The position numbers and the translations under genes were made by a program. A DNA stretch of 64,000 nucleotides, from NCBI RefSeq assembly GCF_051262515.1, contig NZ_JBIMER010000003.1:62001-126000 (forward strand), given 5' to 3'. The notes beneath the pieces were generated by a model. It did no database searches, had not been told where the DNA came from, and saw only the letters and a program-made list of their open reading frames with translations. This document shows, one piece after another, positions 49,567-58,611 of this stretch (positions within the stretch are counted from its first letter, which is position 1; the number at the start of each line of letters is the position of its first letter). The DNA is from Arthrobacter_N sp051262515 (GTDB lineage: Bacteria; Actinomycetota; Actinomycetes; Actinomycetales; Micrococcaceae).

Positions 49567-50660
49567 GGGTCTACCTCGCGCTGATCGGGATCAGCTTCGT
49601 CGCGTCTCTGCTTCTGACGCCGGCGATGCGCCGGCTCGGGCTCAGGGTGATGGGCGCTGCGCCCCTGCGCGCCCGCGATGTGCATGATCGGCCCATTCCC
49701 AAACTCGGCGGCGTCGCCATGATCGCCGCGGTGCTCCTCGGACTCGCGGTGGCAACCCGGTTCGGGTTCCTGTCCGGTGCCTTCAGTAACCCCCGGCCCG
49801 TGGGCGGTGTCGTCGTCGCCTGCGGGCTGATCCTGCTCATCGGCGTCGCCGACGACATCTGGGACCTGCGCTGGTACGTGAAACTCGTGGGGCAAACCCT
49901 CGTGGGCCTGGTCATCGCCGCCTCCGGGATACGGCTCGAGGCCATGCCGGTGGGCTGGATCCATGTCACGAGCGAACCACTGCAGATCGGGCTCACGGTC
50001 TTCCTGGTGGTGCTGACCATGAATGCCATCAACTTCGTGGACGGGCTGGACGGATTGGCCGCCGGCATGGCGGCGATCGGCGCCTCGGCGTTCTTTATCT
50101 ACTGCTACATGCTCGCCCGCACCATCAACCAATTCGACCACTCGAACTTCTCCGCCATGCTGATGGCGCTTCTGCTGGGATCCTGCCTCGGATTCCTGCC
50201 GCACAACTTCAACCCGGCCAAGGTGTTCATGGGCGAGTCCGGCGTGATGATGATCGGCATGCTCATGTCCGTCGCCGCGATCGCGGTGACGGCGGACCTC
50301 GACGCGCTCGGGGGCTTCAGGTTCCGCAACGTGCCGGCCTACATGCCGATCGTGTTGCCCATTGCGGTCGTTCTGCTTCCTTTGGCGGACCTGCTGATGG
50401 CGGTGGTGCGTCGCACCGCCGCGGGCAGGTCGCCCTTCTCAGCGGACCGCGGCCACCTCCACCACAAGCTGGTCGATGGCGGCTACACCCAGCGCCAGGC
50501 GGTGTTCCTGCTCTACCTCTGGACGGCGCTCGTGGCCTTCGGAGTCGTGTCCTTCAATTTCCTGGACTGGCGCCTGCTCCTGCCGGCGCTCGGCCTGCTG
50601 ATGCTGGCCGCCGCCTTCGTGACGATGCGACCATGGCTTCGCCGGGCACGCGCCAGGTAA
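49563..50660 (+). CDS. wecA: Undecaprenyl/decaprenyl-phosphate GlcNAc-1-phosphate transferase
   Basis: A 365-residue polytopic enzyme of the MraY/WecA family with about 11 membrane segments. It transfers sugar-1-phosphate to a polyprenyl phosphate, the first step of wall-polymer linker or arabinogalactan assembly. Signatures are IGVADDIWDLRW, NAINFVDGLDGLAAG and the HIHH-like RGHLHHKLV. Its place directly before the atp operon matches M. tuberculosis rfe/wecA (Rv1302). It overlaps tsaC by 4 nt. Confidence 0.92.
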   Translation: MRVYLALIGISFVASLLLTPAMRRLGLRVMGAAPLRARDVHDRPIPKLGGVAMIAAVLLGLAVATRFGFLSGAFSNPRPVGGVVVACGLILLIGVADDIWDLRWYVKLVGQTLVGLVIAASGIRLEAMPVGWIHVTSEPLQIGLTVFLVVLTMNAINFVDGLDGLAAGMAAIGASAFFIYCYMLARTINQFDHSNFSAMLMALLLGSCLGFLPHNFNPAKVFMGESGVMMIGMLMSVAAIAVTADLDALGGFRFRNVPAYMPIVLPIAVVLLPLADLLMAVVRRTAAGRSPFSADRGHLHHKLVDGGYTQRQAVFLLYLWTALVAFGVVSFNFLDWRLLLPALGLLMLAAAFVTMRPWLRRARAR

Positions 50661-50687
50661 CGTGCGCTCAGCGGTTTCTATCTCGTG

Positions 50688-50718
50688 TAGAATTTGATGT
50701 CGGCGCCGCTAGGCGCCG
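50688..50718 (+). promoter_or_regulatory. Likely promoter and leader hairpin of the atp operon
   Basis: TAGAAT (50688-50693) lies in the wecA-atpI gap, about 70 nt before the first atp gene. It is followed by a tight hairpin, CGGCGCC-GCTA-GGCGCCG (50701-50718), at the predicted 5' end of the mRNA. Confidence 0.5.
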
Positions 50719-50761
50719 CAATCCAACCAAGACATTCGCCACCAATCACAATGGGACGATC

Positions 50762-51256
50762 ATGACGGAGCACGGCGGCGTGACGGGAAACGGCCACGTT
50801 TCCGGCGCCTCGGGGGAGACCCCGGGGCCGTGGCTGGCAATCCTCCGTCGTTCCGCCGCCGTGAGCGGCGTGGGAATCGCGGCGCTCGCTCTGGCGGGTC
50901 TGGCGGTTGCCGGCATGCCTGCCGCGGGAAGCGCGCTCATGGGCGGACTCATCGTCGTCGTGTTCTTCGGCATCAGCCTGCTGCTCGGCCATGTCGTCGG
51001 GCGTCGCAGCCCTTCCGCGGCCCTTGGCGCCTTCATGGCGGGCTACGCCGTCAAGGTGCTGGTGCTTGGCGTCCTAGCATTCGGCTTCGGGGCTCCGGCG
51101 TGGCTTGAGGGCGTTTGGTTCCTCATCGCGGTGGTCACCACCGTTGTGCTGTGGCAGGCGGCTGAGCTGCACGCGTTCTCCAAGCTCCGCTTCCAGCTGT
51201 ACGGGGATCTCCCGACCCCGGGCGCGTCGGCGGGCGGAGCATCGAATGAGCGCTGA
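50762..51256 (+). CDS. atpI: ATP synthase I-type membrane protein
   Basis: A 164-residue protein with four membrane segments between about residues 30 and 140, as in AtpI-like proteins that precede F-type ATPase operons and help assemble the c-ring. The similarity is of arrangement and topology more than of motifs. The ATG at 50762 leaves a leader of about 60 nt; earlier starts would run into wecA. It overlaps the next gene by 11 nt. Confidence 0.75.
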   Translation: MTEHGGVTGNGHVSGASGETPGPWLAILRRSAAVSGVGIAALALAGLAVAGMPAAGSALMGGLIVVVFFGISLLLGHVVGRRSPSAALGAFMAGYAVKVLVLGVLAFGFGAPAWLEGVWFLIAVVTTVVLWQAAELHAFSKLRFQLYGDLPTPGASAGGASNER

Positions 51257-51497
51257 AAACGGCCCCATCGGCGAGTCGCGGAAGTGGCCCCGATTCCGCG
51301 AGTTCCTCAACTACACAGTTGGCGGGATCCTTGCTTGGGGTTTGATAGGCTGGATACTGGACTACCTGTTGGATACCCGCTGGATCTGGATCTTCGGTGC
51401 CATCCTCGGCGCCGGCGCCGGCTATTACTTGGCCCACCAACACCGCAAGGCGCGCACCTCCGGGAGCGACCCGGGCGAACAACACACAAGCCCATAA
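51246..51497 (+). CDS. atpZ: AtpZ/AtpI family small membrane protein
   Basis: An 83-residue protein with two membrane segments (about 24-42 and 47-66) of the AtpZ family. The core GGILAWGLIGWILDYLLDTRWIWIFGAILGAGAGYYLA is typical. AtpZ and AtpI form a complex in some bacteria, suggested to help insert the c-ring or carry Mg2+/Ca2+. It overlaps the preceding gene by 11 nt and precedes atpB by 77 nt. Confidence 0.85.
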   Translation: MSAENGPIGESRKWPRFREFLNYTVGGILAWGLIGWILDYLLDTRWIWIFGAILGAGAGYYLAHQHRKARTSGSDPGEQHTSP

Positions 51498-51574
51498 TTT
51501 TCACTGGTGGGAACGCCGCTGGCCGGCGCCCCGCCCAACATGCCCAATGACGGACACTGCAGAGAGGAAACGCG

Positions 51575-52381
51575 TTGATCGCGCTTGCGCTTCCGGCGGC
51601 CACTGAAGAAGGTGGCTTCAAAGCCCCCGCCCTTGAAGACATGCATCTTCCCGAGATTCTTCCCTGGTACGCCGAATACGGAACGGGTTTCGGCAAGCAG
51701 ATGCTGCTGGTCCTTCTCTCGGTCGCACTCATCTCCTGGTTCTTTGTCGCGGCCTCGCGCCGCGGTGCGCTGGTGCCGGGGAAGATGCAGTTCCTGGGGG
51801 AATTCTCCTACAACTTCGTCCGCAATTCCGTGGGCAAGGACGTGATCGGCGAGCGGGACTTCAAGCCGTTCGTGCCGATCCTGTTCTCGTTGTTCTTCTT
51901 CATCATCGTGAACAACCTGTTCGGCGCCATTCCGTTCCTGCAGATCCCGACGCCGTCGCACGTGGGCACCGCCTACGCCCTAGCCGGCATCGTGTACTTC
52001 CTCTGGATCGTGCTGGGCATCAGGAAGCATGGGATCAAGTACTTCAAGGTCGCGACGGTCCCGTCCGGCGTCCCGAAGGCCATCCTGCCGCTGATCGTCG
52101 TCATCGAGATCATCTCGACGTTCTTCGTCCGCCCGTTGACGCACAGCCTCCGTCTGTTCGCGACCATGCTCTCCGGCCACCTGATCATCATGCTCTCCGC
52201 CTCGGGAACCGCGTTCCTGCTGCTGGAAACCGAAGGCATGATGAAGGGCCTGGGCGTCCTCACGCTCATCGGCGGCGTCGGCATGTACCTGTTCGAGATC
52301 CTCATCATGGTTCTCCAGGCTTACGTCTTCGTCCTGCTGACGGCCATCTACATCCAGGGTTCCCTGGTCGAAGAGCACTAA
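51575..52381 (+). CDS. atpB: ATP synthase F0 subunit a
   Basis: A 268-residue membrane subunit forming the proton half-channels beside the c-ring. The essential Arg is in THSLRLFATMLSGH, within the penultimate helix region. The start is a TTG at 51575 preceded by GAGAGGAAA, a good ribosome-binding site. Five or six membrane segments are visible. atpE follows after 77 nt, with a small hairpin (CCCTC-TCCG-GAGGG) near the atpB stop. Confidence 0.95.
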   Translation: MIALALPAATEEGGFKAPALEDMHLPEILPWYAEYGTGFGKQMLLVLLSVALISWFFVAASRRGALVPGKMQFLGEFSYNFVRNSVGKDVIGERDFKPFVPILFSLFFFIIVNNLFGAIPFLQIPTPSHVGTAYALAGIVYFLWIVLGIRKHGIKYFKVATVPSGVPKAILPLIVVIEIISTFFVRPLTHSLRLFATMLSGHLIIMLSASGTAFLLLETEGMMKGLGVLTLIGGVGMYLFEILIMVLQAYVFVLLTAIYIQGSLVEEH

Positions 52382-52458
52382 AAAGCTTTCCCTCTCCGGA
52401 GGGGATATCCCGTACCCAACACCCTGCCAACTCAAACTGGCATTCTGAAAGGAAAACA

Positions 52459-52677
52459 ATGGAAATCTACGGTAGCCTCAACGCCATCGGTTACGGACTC
52501 TCCGCAATCGGCGGTGCTATCGGCGTGGGCCTGGTGTTCGCCGCCTACATCAATGGTGTTGCCCGCCAGCCGGAGGCCCAGCGCGTCCTGCAGCCGATCG
52601 CATTCCTCGGCCTGGCGCTGACCGAAGCTCTTGCCATCCTCGGCCTCGTCTTCGCCTTCATCTGGGGCCGGGTCTAA
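52459..52677 (+). CDS. atpE: ATP synthase F0 subunit c
   Basis: A 72-residue hairpin of two membrane helices joined by the RQPE loop. The proton-carrying carboxylate is Glu56 in LALTEALAI; the residues around it fit H+ rather than Na+ coupling. Several copies form the rotor ring. The ATG has a strong GAAAGGA signal upstream, in keeping with the need for many c subunits per complex. This subunit is the bedaquiline target in mycobacteria. Confidence 0.97.
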   Translation: MEIYGSLNAIGYGLSAIGGAIGVGLVFAAYINGVARQPEAQRVLQPIAFLGLALTEALAILGLVFAFIWGRV

Positions 52678-52731
52678 GCCTCGGTCTGTTCGCAGAACCG
52701 AAGCTTCGAGTCTTAGAAAGACGGGTGAAAC

Positions 52732-53283
52732 ATGAACGAGGCAATTATCCTTGCCGCAGAAGAGAGCGCTAACCCGCTGATCCCCAACATCTGGGAGATC
52801 GTGGTCACGCTCATCGGATTCGGCGTCCTGCTGTTCATCGTCTCCAAGTATGTCGTTCCGGCATTCGAGAAGACCTATGAAGAGCGTTCCGCCGCAATCG
52901 AGGGTGGGATCGCCAAGGCGGAGGCCGCGCAGGCCGAGGCCAACGCGGCACTGGACGAGTACAAGCAGCAGCTGACCGACGCCCGCACCGAGGCCAACCG
53001 CATCCGTGAGGAAGCGCGTGCCGAGGGGGCCAAGATCCTGGCCGACCTCAAGGAGAAGGCGGCGGCGGAGTCCGCGCGCATCTCCGAGCAGGCACACGTC
53101 CAGATCGAGGCGGAGCGCCAGGCGGCGGTTGTCTCCCTGCGCACCGAGGTCGGAACGCTGGCAACCCAGCTGGCCAGCCGCATCGTTGGCGAGTCCCTCG
53201 CCGACGACGCACGCTCGGGCCGTGTCGTTGACCGCTTCCTGGCGGATCTCGAGACCCAGCAGAGCGCAGGTGCATCGAACTAA
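52732..53283 (+). CDS. atpF: ATP synthase F0 subunit b
   Basis: A 183-residue stator subunit with one N-terminal membrane helix (about 20-42) and a long charged, Ala-rich coiled coil (about 50-165). It links F0 to the delta subunit on F1. A single b gene separate from delta differs from mycobacteria, where a b-delta fusion exists. Its stop shares one base with the atpH start (TAATG). Confidence 0.95.
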   Translation: MNEAIILAAEESANPLIPNIWEIVVTLIGFGVLLFIVSKYVVPAFEKTYEERSAAIEGGIAKAEAAQAEANAALDEYKQQLTDARTEANRIREEARAEGAKILADLKEKAAAESARISEQAHVQIEAERQAAVVSLRTEVGTLATQLASRIVGESLADDARSGRVVDRFLADLETQQSAGASN

Positions 53284-54098
53284 TGGCAGGTGTATCGAGC
53301 AATTCCCTCGCCGCGGCCCTGGAAACGCTGGAGGCCAAGCTGCCGACGGCCGACCTGTCGCTGGCCGGGGACCTCTTCGGAGTCCTGGGCATTTTGGACG
53401 GTAACGCCGGCCTGCGCCGGGCGCTGACGGACCCGGCCCGCGAGGGCAAGGACAAGTCTGCGTTTATCTCGCGGCTGCTGGCGGACAAGGTCTCGGCCGA
53501 CGCCGTGGCCACCGTCGCAGATCTTGTCGCCGCACGCTGGCGCTCGGCCCGCGACATCGGGGATGCGCTGGAGACACTGGCCGCCACCGCGGCGATCGCC
53601 GTTGCGGAGCGCCAAGATGCGGGTCCGGCCGGACTCGAGGCTCTCGAGGAGGACCTGTTCGGGTTCATTCGGGTTGTCTCATCGAGCCATGACCTGCAGC
53701 GCGCCCTTGACGAGCCGCAGGCCACCGGCGAGGCCAAGCGGGCGCTCGCGCTCAAGCTGGTCCCGCAGGCCGGACCCGCGGCCCGGTTGCTGATCGGCCA
53801 AGCGGCGACTTCGCCGCGCGGCCTGAAGCCCACCGCGCTGGTCCAGCGCTTCGTTGAGCTGGTTGCGAAGCGGCAGGAACGGTGGATCGCTAACGTCAGC
53901 GTCACCCGTCCGCTGACGGACGAGCAGTTCAACCGCCTGAAGTCCGGCCTCAACAATCTGTACGGCCGCGATCTGAAGATCAACGTCGAAATCGACGCAT
54001 CGCTCGTGGGCGGCCTCCGCGTGGTCGTGGGCGACGAGGTTGTAGACGCAACCGCGGCGACCCGGCTCACCGAGCTCCGCCGCAGGCTGGCCGGCTAG
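53283..54098 (+). CDS. atpH: ATP synthase F1 subunit delta
   Basis: A 271-residue delta subunit, longer than the 177 of E. coli but usual for actinobacteria. The N-terminal part is the F1-binding helical bundle, and the C-terminal end carries the conserved VVGDEVVDATAATRLTELRRRL. It joins the peripheral stalk to the top of F1. The start overlaps atpF by 1 nt. atpA follows after 107 nt without a clear separate promoter. Confidence 0.94.
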   Translation: MAGVSSNSLAAALETLEAKLPTADLSLAGDLFGVLGILDGNAGLRRALTDPAREGKDKSAFISRLLADKVSADAVATVADLVAARWRSARDIGDALETLAATAAIAVAERQDAGPAGLEALEEDLFGFIRVVSSSHDLQRALDEPQATGEAKRALALKLVPQAGPAARLLIGQAATSPRGLKPTALVQRFVELVAKRQERWIANVSVTRPLTDEQFNRLKSGLNNLYGRDLKINVEIDASLVGGLRVVVGDEVVDATAATRLTELRRRLAG

Positions 54099-54205
54099 GA
54101 ATCCCTTTGGGTTCCGGTGGGCCAACCACACAACAGACTGAACAAACCCCGGTCGTCGCAGGGAAACACCGCGATGATCACAACCAAGGAGAGCAGGGAC
54201 TGCAG

Positions 54206-55843
54206 ATGGCCGAATTGACCATCAATGCCGATGACGTCCGCAACGCCTTGACCGACTTCGCCGCGTCCTATGAACCGGGCACTGCGCAGCGCGTTGAGGT
54301 TGGCCGCGTCACCACGGCAAGCGACGGCATCGCCAAGGTGGAGGGCCTTCCCTCCGTCATGGCCAACGAGCTGCTTCGTTTCGAAGACGGCACCCTGGGC
54401 CTGGCCCAGAACCTCGACACCCGTGAAATCGGCGTTGTCGTGCTCGGCGACTTCGCCGGGATCGAAGAGGGTCAGGAAGTCCACCGCACCGGAGAAATCC
54501 TCTCCGTACCGGTCGGCGACGCCTTCCTCGGTCGCGTGGTCGACCCGCTGGGTGTTCCCATCGACGATCTGGGTGAGATCGCGGCCGAGGGCCGCCGTCC
54601 GCTGGAGCTCCAGGCGCCCGGCGTCACGCAGCGCCAGTCGGTCACCGAGCCGATGCAGACGGGCATCAAGGCCATCGACGCCATGATCCCGATCGGCCGC
54701 GGCCAGCGTCAGCTGATCATCGGCGACCGCCAGACCGGTAAGACGGCGATCGCGGTCGACACCATCATCAACCAGAAGGCCAACTGGGAGTCCGGGGACG
54801 TCAAGAAGCAGGTTCGCTGCGTCTACGTAGCCATCGGCCAGAAGGCCTCGACGATCGCGGCCGTTCGCCAGACGCTCGAGGACAAGGGCGCGCTGGAGTA
54901 CACCACGATCATCGCCTCCCCTGCCTCCGACCCGGCGGGCTTCAAGTACCTGGCGCCCTACGCCGGTTCGGCCATCGGCCAGCACTGGATGTACGGCGGC
55001 AAGCATGTTCTGATCGTGTTTGACGACCTCTCCAAGCAGGCCGAGGCCTACCGCGCCGTGTCGCTGCTGCTGCGCCGCCCGCCGGGACGCGAAGCCTACC
55101 CGGGCGACGTGTTCTACCTGCACTCCCGCCTCCTGGAGCGTTGCGCGAAGCTGTCCGACGAGCTCGGCGGAGGTTCGATGACCGGCCTTCCGCTCATCGA
55201 GACCAAGGCCAACGACGTCTCGGCGTACATCCCGACCAACGTCATCTCCATCACCGACGGGCAGATCTTCCTGCAGTCGGACCTCTTCAACGCCAACCAG
55301 CGCCCGGCCGTCGACGTGGGTATCTCCGTGTCGCGTGTCGGTGGTGCGGCGCAGATGAAGTCCATGAAGAAGGTCTCCGGAACGCTGAAGCTGGAGCTCG
55401 CGCAGTACCGGGACATGCAGGCCTTCGCGATGTTCGCATCGGACCTGGACGCCGCGTCCAAGCAGCAGCTCACCCGCGGCGCCCGCCTGATGGAACTGCT
55501 CAAGCAGGGCCAGTACTCGCCGTTCCCCGTCGAGGACCAGGTCGTCTCCGTGTGGGCCGGCACCAACGGCTACCTCGACGACGTTCCCGTTGAGGACGTT
55601 CGGCGCTTCGAGGGCCAGTTCCTCGAGCACCTGCGCAACCGCAGCGACGTCTTGAACACCCTTGCCCAGACCGGCAAGATCGAGGATTCGACGGTCGAGG
55701 CCCTACGGGCCGAGATCACCGAGTTCAAGAAGGGGTTCTTCGGGGAGGGCGACGACCACCTGGTTGGCGCCGGCCACGAGGAGCACTCGGCGCTGGGCGA
55801 AGAGTCCGTCGACCAGGAAAAGATCGTCAAGCAGAAGCGCTGA
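54206..55843 (+). CDS. atpA: ATP synthase F1 subunit alpha
   Basis: A 545-residue non-catalytic nucleotide-binding subunit. P-loop GDRQTGKTA and the conserved PAVDVGISVSRVGGAAQ are present. The C-terminus runs about 30 residues beyond E. coli alpha (EEHSALGEESVDQEKIVKQK region), as in mycobacteria, where this extension helps block ATP hydrolysis. The ATG at 54206 gives the standard MAELTI start and has AGGGA upstream; an ATG at 54107 would add an unrelated polar stretch. Confidence 0.96.
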   Translation: MAELTINADDVRNALTDFAASYEPGTAQRVEVGRVTTASDGIAKVEGLPSVMANELLRFEDGTLGLAQNLDTREIGVVVLGDFAGIEEGQEVHRTGEILSVPVGDAFLGRVVDPLGVPIDDLGEIAAEGRRPLELQAPGVTQRQSVTEPMQTGIKAIDAMIPIGRGQRQLIIGDRQTGKTAIAVDTIINQKANWESGDVKKQVRCVYVAIGQKASTIAAVRQTLEDKGALEYTTIIASPASDPAGFKYLAPYAGSAIGQHWMYGGKHVLIVFDDLSKQAEAYRAVSLLLRRPPGREAYPGDVFYLHSRLLERCAKLSDELGGGSMTGLPLIETKANDVSAYIPTNVISITDGQIFLQSDLFNANQRPAVDVGISVSRVGGAAQMKSMKKVSGTLKLELAQYRDMQAFAMFASDLDAASKQQLTRGARLMELLKQGQYSPFPVEDQVVSVWAGTNGYLDDVPVEDVRRFEGQFLEHLRNRSDVLNTLAQTGKIEDSTVEALRAEITEFKKGFFGEGDDHLVGAGHEEHSALGEESVDQEKIVKQKR

Positions 55844-55854
55844 CCATTCGTGAA

Positions 55855-55885
55855 GCGGTGCCGGCCGCACGCCGGCCAGCACCGC
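55855..55885 (+). other. Intercistronic hairpin between atpA and atpG
   Basis: GCGGTGC pairs with GCACCGC and encloses a further CCGGC/GCCGG stem. There is no T tract. It likely adjusts mRNA stability or translation within the atp operon rather than ending it. Confidence 0.6.
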
Positions 55886-55910
55886 ATTCGCGAATAAGGA
55901 AAGGATAAAC

Positions 55911-56804
55911 ATGGGAGCCCAGATCCGGGTCTACCGCCAGAAGATCGCCTCGACGTCGTCGATGCGCAAGATCTTTAAGGCGATGGAACTGATCGCTACT
56001 TCCCGCATTGGCAAGGCGCGCAGCCGCGTCGCGGCGTCGATGCCGTACTCCAATGCGATTACCCGTGCCGTTTCCGCCGTCGCGTCCCAGTCCGAGGTCG
56101 AGCACCCGCTCACCACCGAGCCGGAGCAGATCCGCCGGTCGGCAGTGGTGGTCATGACCTCCGACCGCGGCTTGGCCGGTGCCTACTCCGCCAGCGTGAT
56201 GAAGCAGGCGGAGTCGCTTGCGGAGTTGCTCCGTGGGGAAGGCAAGGAAATCAAGGTGTACCTGGTGGGCCGCAAGGCCCAGGGATACTTCGACTTCCGT
56301 GGACGCGAGTACACGCGGGTCTGGACCGGCGGCACCGACGCGCCGGACTTCGAGACCGCGCGCGAAATCGGCCAGGCACTGCTGGAGGACTTCGCTACGC
56401 CCTTCGAGGAGGGCGGAGTGGATGAAATCCACATCGTGCACACGCAGTTCAAGTCCATGGTGGTGCAGATCCCGACGGTCATCCGTCTGCTGCCGCTCGA
56501 GGTCGTGGAAGAGGAGGTCGTGAACGAATCTGATCTCCTTCCGCTCTACGAGTACGAGCCGGAACCGGAACAGGTCCTCGACGCACTGCTGCCGAGGTAC
56601 ATCGAATCGCGCATCTTCTCGGCGCTCCTTCAGGCCGCGGCCTCCGAGCTCGCGGCACGCCAGCGGGCGATGAAGTCGGCGGGCGACAACGCCAGCGACC
56701 TCATCGAGAAGTACACCCGGCTGCGGAACAACGCCCGCCAGGCGGAGATCACGCAGGAGCTGACCGAGATCATCGCAGGTGCCGACGCGCTCAGCGTGTC
56801 CTAG
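55911..56804 (+). CDS. atpG: ATP synthase F1 subunit gamma
   Basis: A 297-residue central rotor shaft. The N-terminal helix (QIRVYRQKIASTSSMRKIFKAMELIA) and C-terminal helix (RLRNNARQAEITQELTEIIAGA) form the coiled coil inside F1, with a Rossmann-like middle domain. The ATG follows AAGGAAAGG, a strong ribosome-binding site. It lies 67 nt after atpA, across a hairpin. Confidence 0.96.
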   Translation: MGAQIRVYRQKIASTSSMRKIFKAMELIATSRIGKARSRVAASMPYSNAITRAVSAVASQSEVEHPLTTEPEQIRRSAVVVMTSDRGLAGAYSASVMKQAESLAELLRGEGKEIKVYLVGRKAQGYFDFRGREYTRVWTGGTDAPDFETAREIGQALLEDFATPFEEGGVDEIHIVHTQFKSMVVQIPTVIRLLPLEVVEEEVVNESDLLPLYEYEPEPEQVLDALLPRYIESRIFSALLQAAASELAARQRAMKSAGDNASDLIEKYTRLRNNARQAEITQELTEIIAGADALSVS

Positions 56805-56856
56805 CCGGCTGACCACCACGTAACCCCACGCTAGACAGACAAGCGAAGTGAGAGAG

Positions 56857-58317
56857 ATGACTGCCCAACTTAACGAGCAGGGAACGGCTGCCGCGAAGCC
56901 CGGTGCCACCGGACGCATCGCCCGCGTCACCGGTCCGGTCGTCGACGTCGAATTCCCGGCCGATGCCCTTCCCGCAATTTACAACGCACTGACCACGGAG
57001 CTCACCCTCAACGGCGAGACCCGCGCGATCACCTTCGAGACCAGCCAGCACCTCGGTGACAACCTGGTCCGCGCCATCGCCCTGCAGGCCACCGACGGAC
57101 TTGTCCGCGGCACCGTCGTGCAGGACACCGGCTCGGCGATCTCGGTTCCGGTCGGCGACGTCGTCAAGGGACACATCTTCAACGTCCTCGGCGAGCCGCT
57201 GGACGTCGCCGCGTCCGACCTGGAGATCAACGAGCGCTGGCCGATCCACCGCAAGCCGCCGGCATTCGCCTCGCTTGAGGGCTCCACCGAGATGCTGGAG
57301 ACCGGCATCAAGTCGATCGACCTTCTCACCCCGTACATCAAGGGTGGAAAGATCGGACTCTTCGGTGGCGCCGGCGTCGGCAAGACGGTTCTGATCCAGG
57401 AAATGATCACCCGTGTCGCGCGCAACTTCGGCGGCACCTCGGTGTTCGCCGGTGTCGGCGAGCGTACGCGTGAGGGCAACGACCTCTGGGTCGAAATGGA
57501 AGAGTCGGGCGTCCTGAAGGACACCGCCCTCGTCTTCGGCCAGATGGACGAGCCGCCGGGAACGCGTCTGCGCGTGGCGCTCTCGGCCCTGACCATGGCG
57601 GAGTACTTCCGCGATGTCCAGAACCAGGACGTTTTGCTGTTCATCGACAACATCTTCCGCTTCACGCAGGCGGGCTCCGAGGTTTCGACTCTGTTGGGCC
57701 GCATGCCTTCCGCAGTCGGCTACCAGCCGAACCTCGCCGACGAGATGGGCATCCTCCAGGAGCGCATCACCTCGACCAAGGGGCACTCGATCACGTCGAT
57801 GCAGGCCGTCTACGTCCCCGCGGACGACTACACCGACCCGGCCCCGGCCGCGACGTTCGCGCACCTGGATGCCACCACGGAGCTCTCCCGCGAGATCGCC
57901 TCGCGCGGCCTCTACCCGGCCATCGACCCTCTGACCTCGACGTCGCGCATCCTCGACCCGCAGTACGTGGGCCAGGAGCACTACGACGTGGCCGTGCGCG
58001 TCAAGCAGATCCTCCAGAAGAACAAGGAGCTGCAGGACATCATCGCGATCCTGGGTATCGATGAGCTCGGCGAAGAGGACAAGATCGTCGTCTCCCGCGC
58101 CCGCCGGATCCAGCAGTTCCTGTCCCAGAACACCTACACCGCAAAGCAGTTCACGGGTGTCGAGGGCTCGACGGTTTCCATCAAGGACACCATCGAGGGC
58201 TTCAAGGCCATCGCCGACGGCGACTTGGACCACATCGCGGAGCAGGCCTTCTTCAACATCGGCGGGCTCGACGACGTCGAGCGCCAGTGGGCCAAAATCC
58301 AGGAACAGACCAAGTAG
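56857..58317 (+). CDS. atpD: ATP synthase F1 subunit beta
   Basis: A 486-residue catalytic subunit. P-loop GGAGVGKTV, the catalytic Glu region GVGERTREGND and DNIFRFTQAGSEVS are all standard. The ATG at 56857 follows GTGAGAG and is preferred over an in-frame GTG 9 nt earlier. The first 18 residues are a short Ala/Gln-rich extension. atpC starts 2 nt after the stop. Confidence 0.97.
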   Translation: MTAQLNEQGTAAAKPGATGRIARVTGPVVDVEFPADALPAIYNALTTELTLNGETRAITFETSQHLGDNLVRAIALQATDGLVRGTVVQDTGSAISVPVGDVVKGHIFNVLGEPLDVAASDLEINERWPIHRKPPAFASLEGSTEMLETGIKSIDLLTPYIKGGKIGLFGGAGVGKTVLIQEMITRVARNFGGTSVFAGVGERTREGNDLWVEMEESGVLKDTALVFGQMDEPPGTRLRVALSALTMAEYFRDVQNQDVLLFIDNIFRFTQAGSEVSTLLGRMPSAVGYQPNLADEMGILQERITSTKGHSITSMQAVYVPADDYTDPAPAATFAHLDATTELSREIASRGLYPAIDPLTSTSRILDPQYVGQEHYDVAVRVKQILQKNKELQDIIAILGIDELGEEDKIVVSRARRIQQFLSQNTYTAKQFTGVEGSTVSIKDTIEGFKAIADGDLDHIAEQAFFNIGGLDDVERQWAKIQEQTK

Positions 58318-58319
58318 CC

Positions 58320-58604
58320 ATGGCCGAACTCGAAGTCGAAATCGTAGCTGCCGACCACTTCGTGTGGTCGGGGGCGGCGACCATGGTCAAGGCCCGTACA
58401 AGCGACGGCGACATCGGTGTTCTGCCGGGACACAGTCCGGTTCTCGCCGTGCTCGCCGAGGGCGTGCTGGAGATCCAGCCCGTCCACGGTTCGCGGCTCA
58501 CGGTCCAGGCCGACGGCGGATTCTTCTCCGTCGACAAGGACCGGGTCGTAATCGTCGCCGACAACGCTCAGCTGGACGGTTCCGCCACGGCAGGAAACCG
58601 ATAG
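58320..58604 (+). CDS. atpC: ATP synthase F1 subunit epsilon, short form
   Basis: A 94-residue epsilon made only of the N-terminal beta-sandwich (core GDIGVLPGHSPVLAVLAEG). The C-terminal helical hairpin that lets E. coli epsilon (139 residues) inhibit ATP hydrolysis is missing; the protein ends soon after VVIVADNAQ. M. tuberculosis epsilon is 121 residues. The ATG at 58320 follows atpD by 2 nt; an earlier in-frame start would lie inside atpD. Confidence 0.94.
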   Translation: MAELEVEIVAADHFVWSGAATMVKARTSDGDIGVLPGHSPVLAVLAEGVLEIQPVHGSRLTVQADGGFFSVDKDRVVIVADNAQLDGSATAGNR

Positions 58605-58611
58605 TCCGGCC

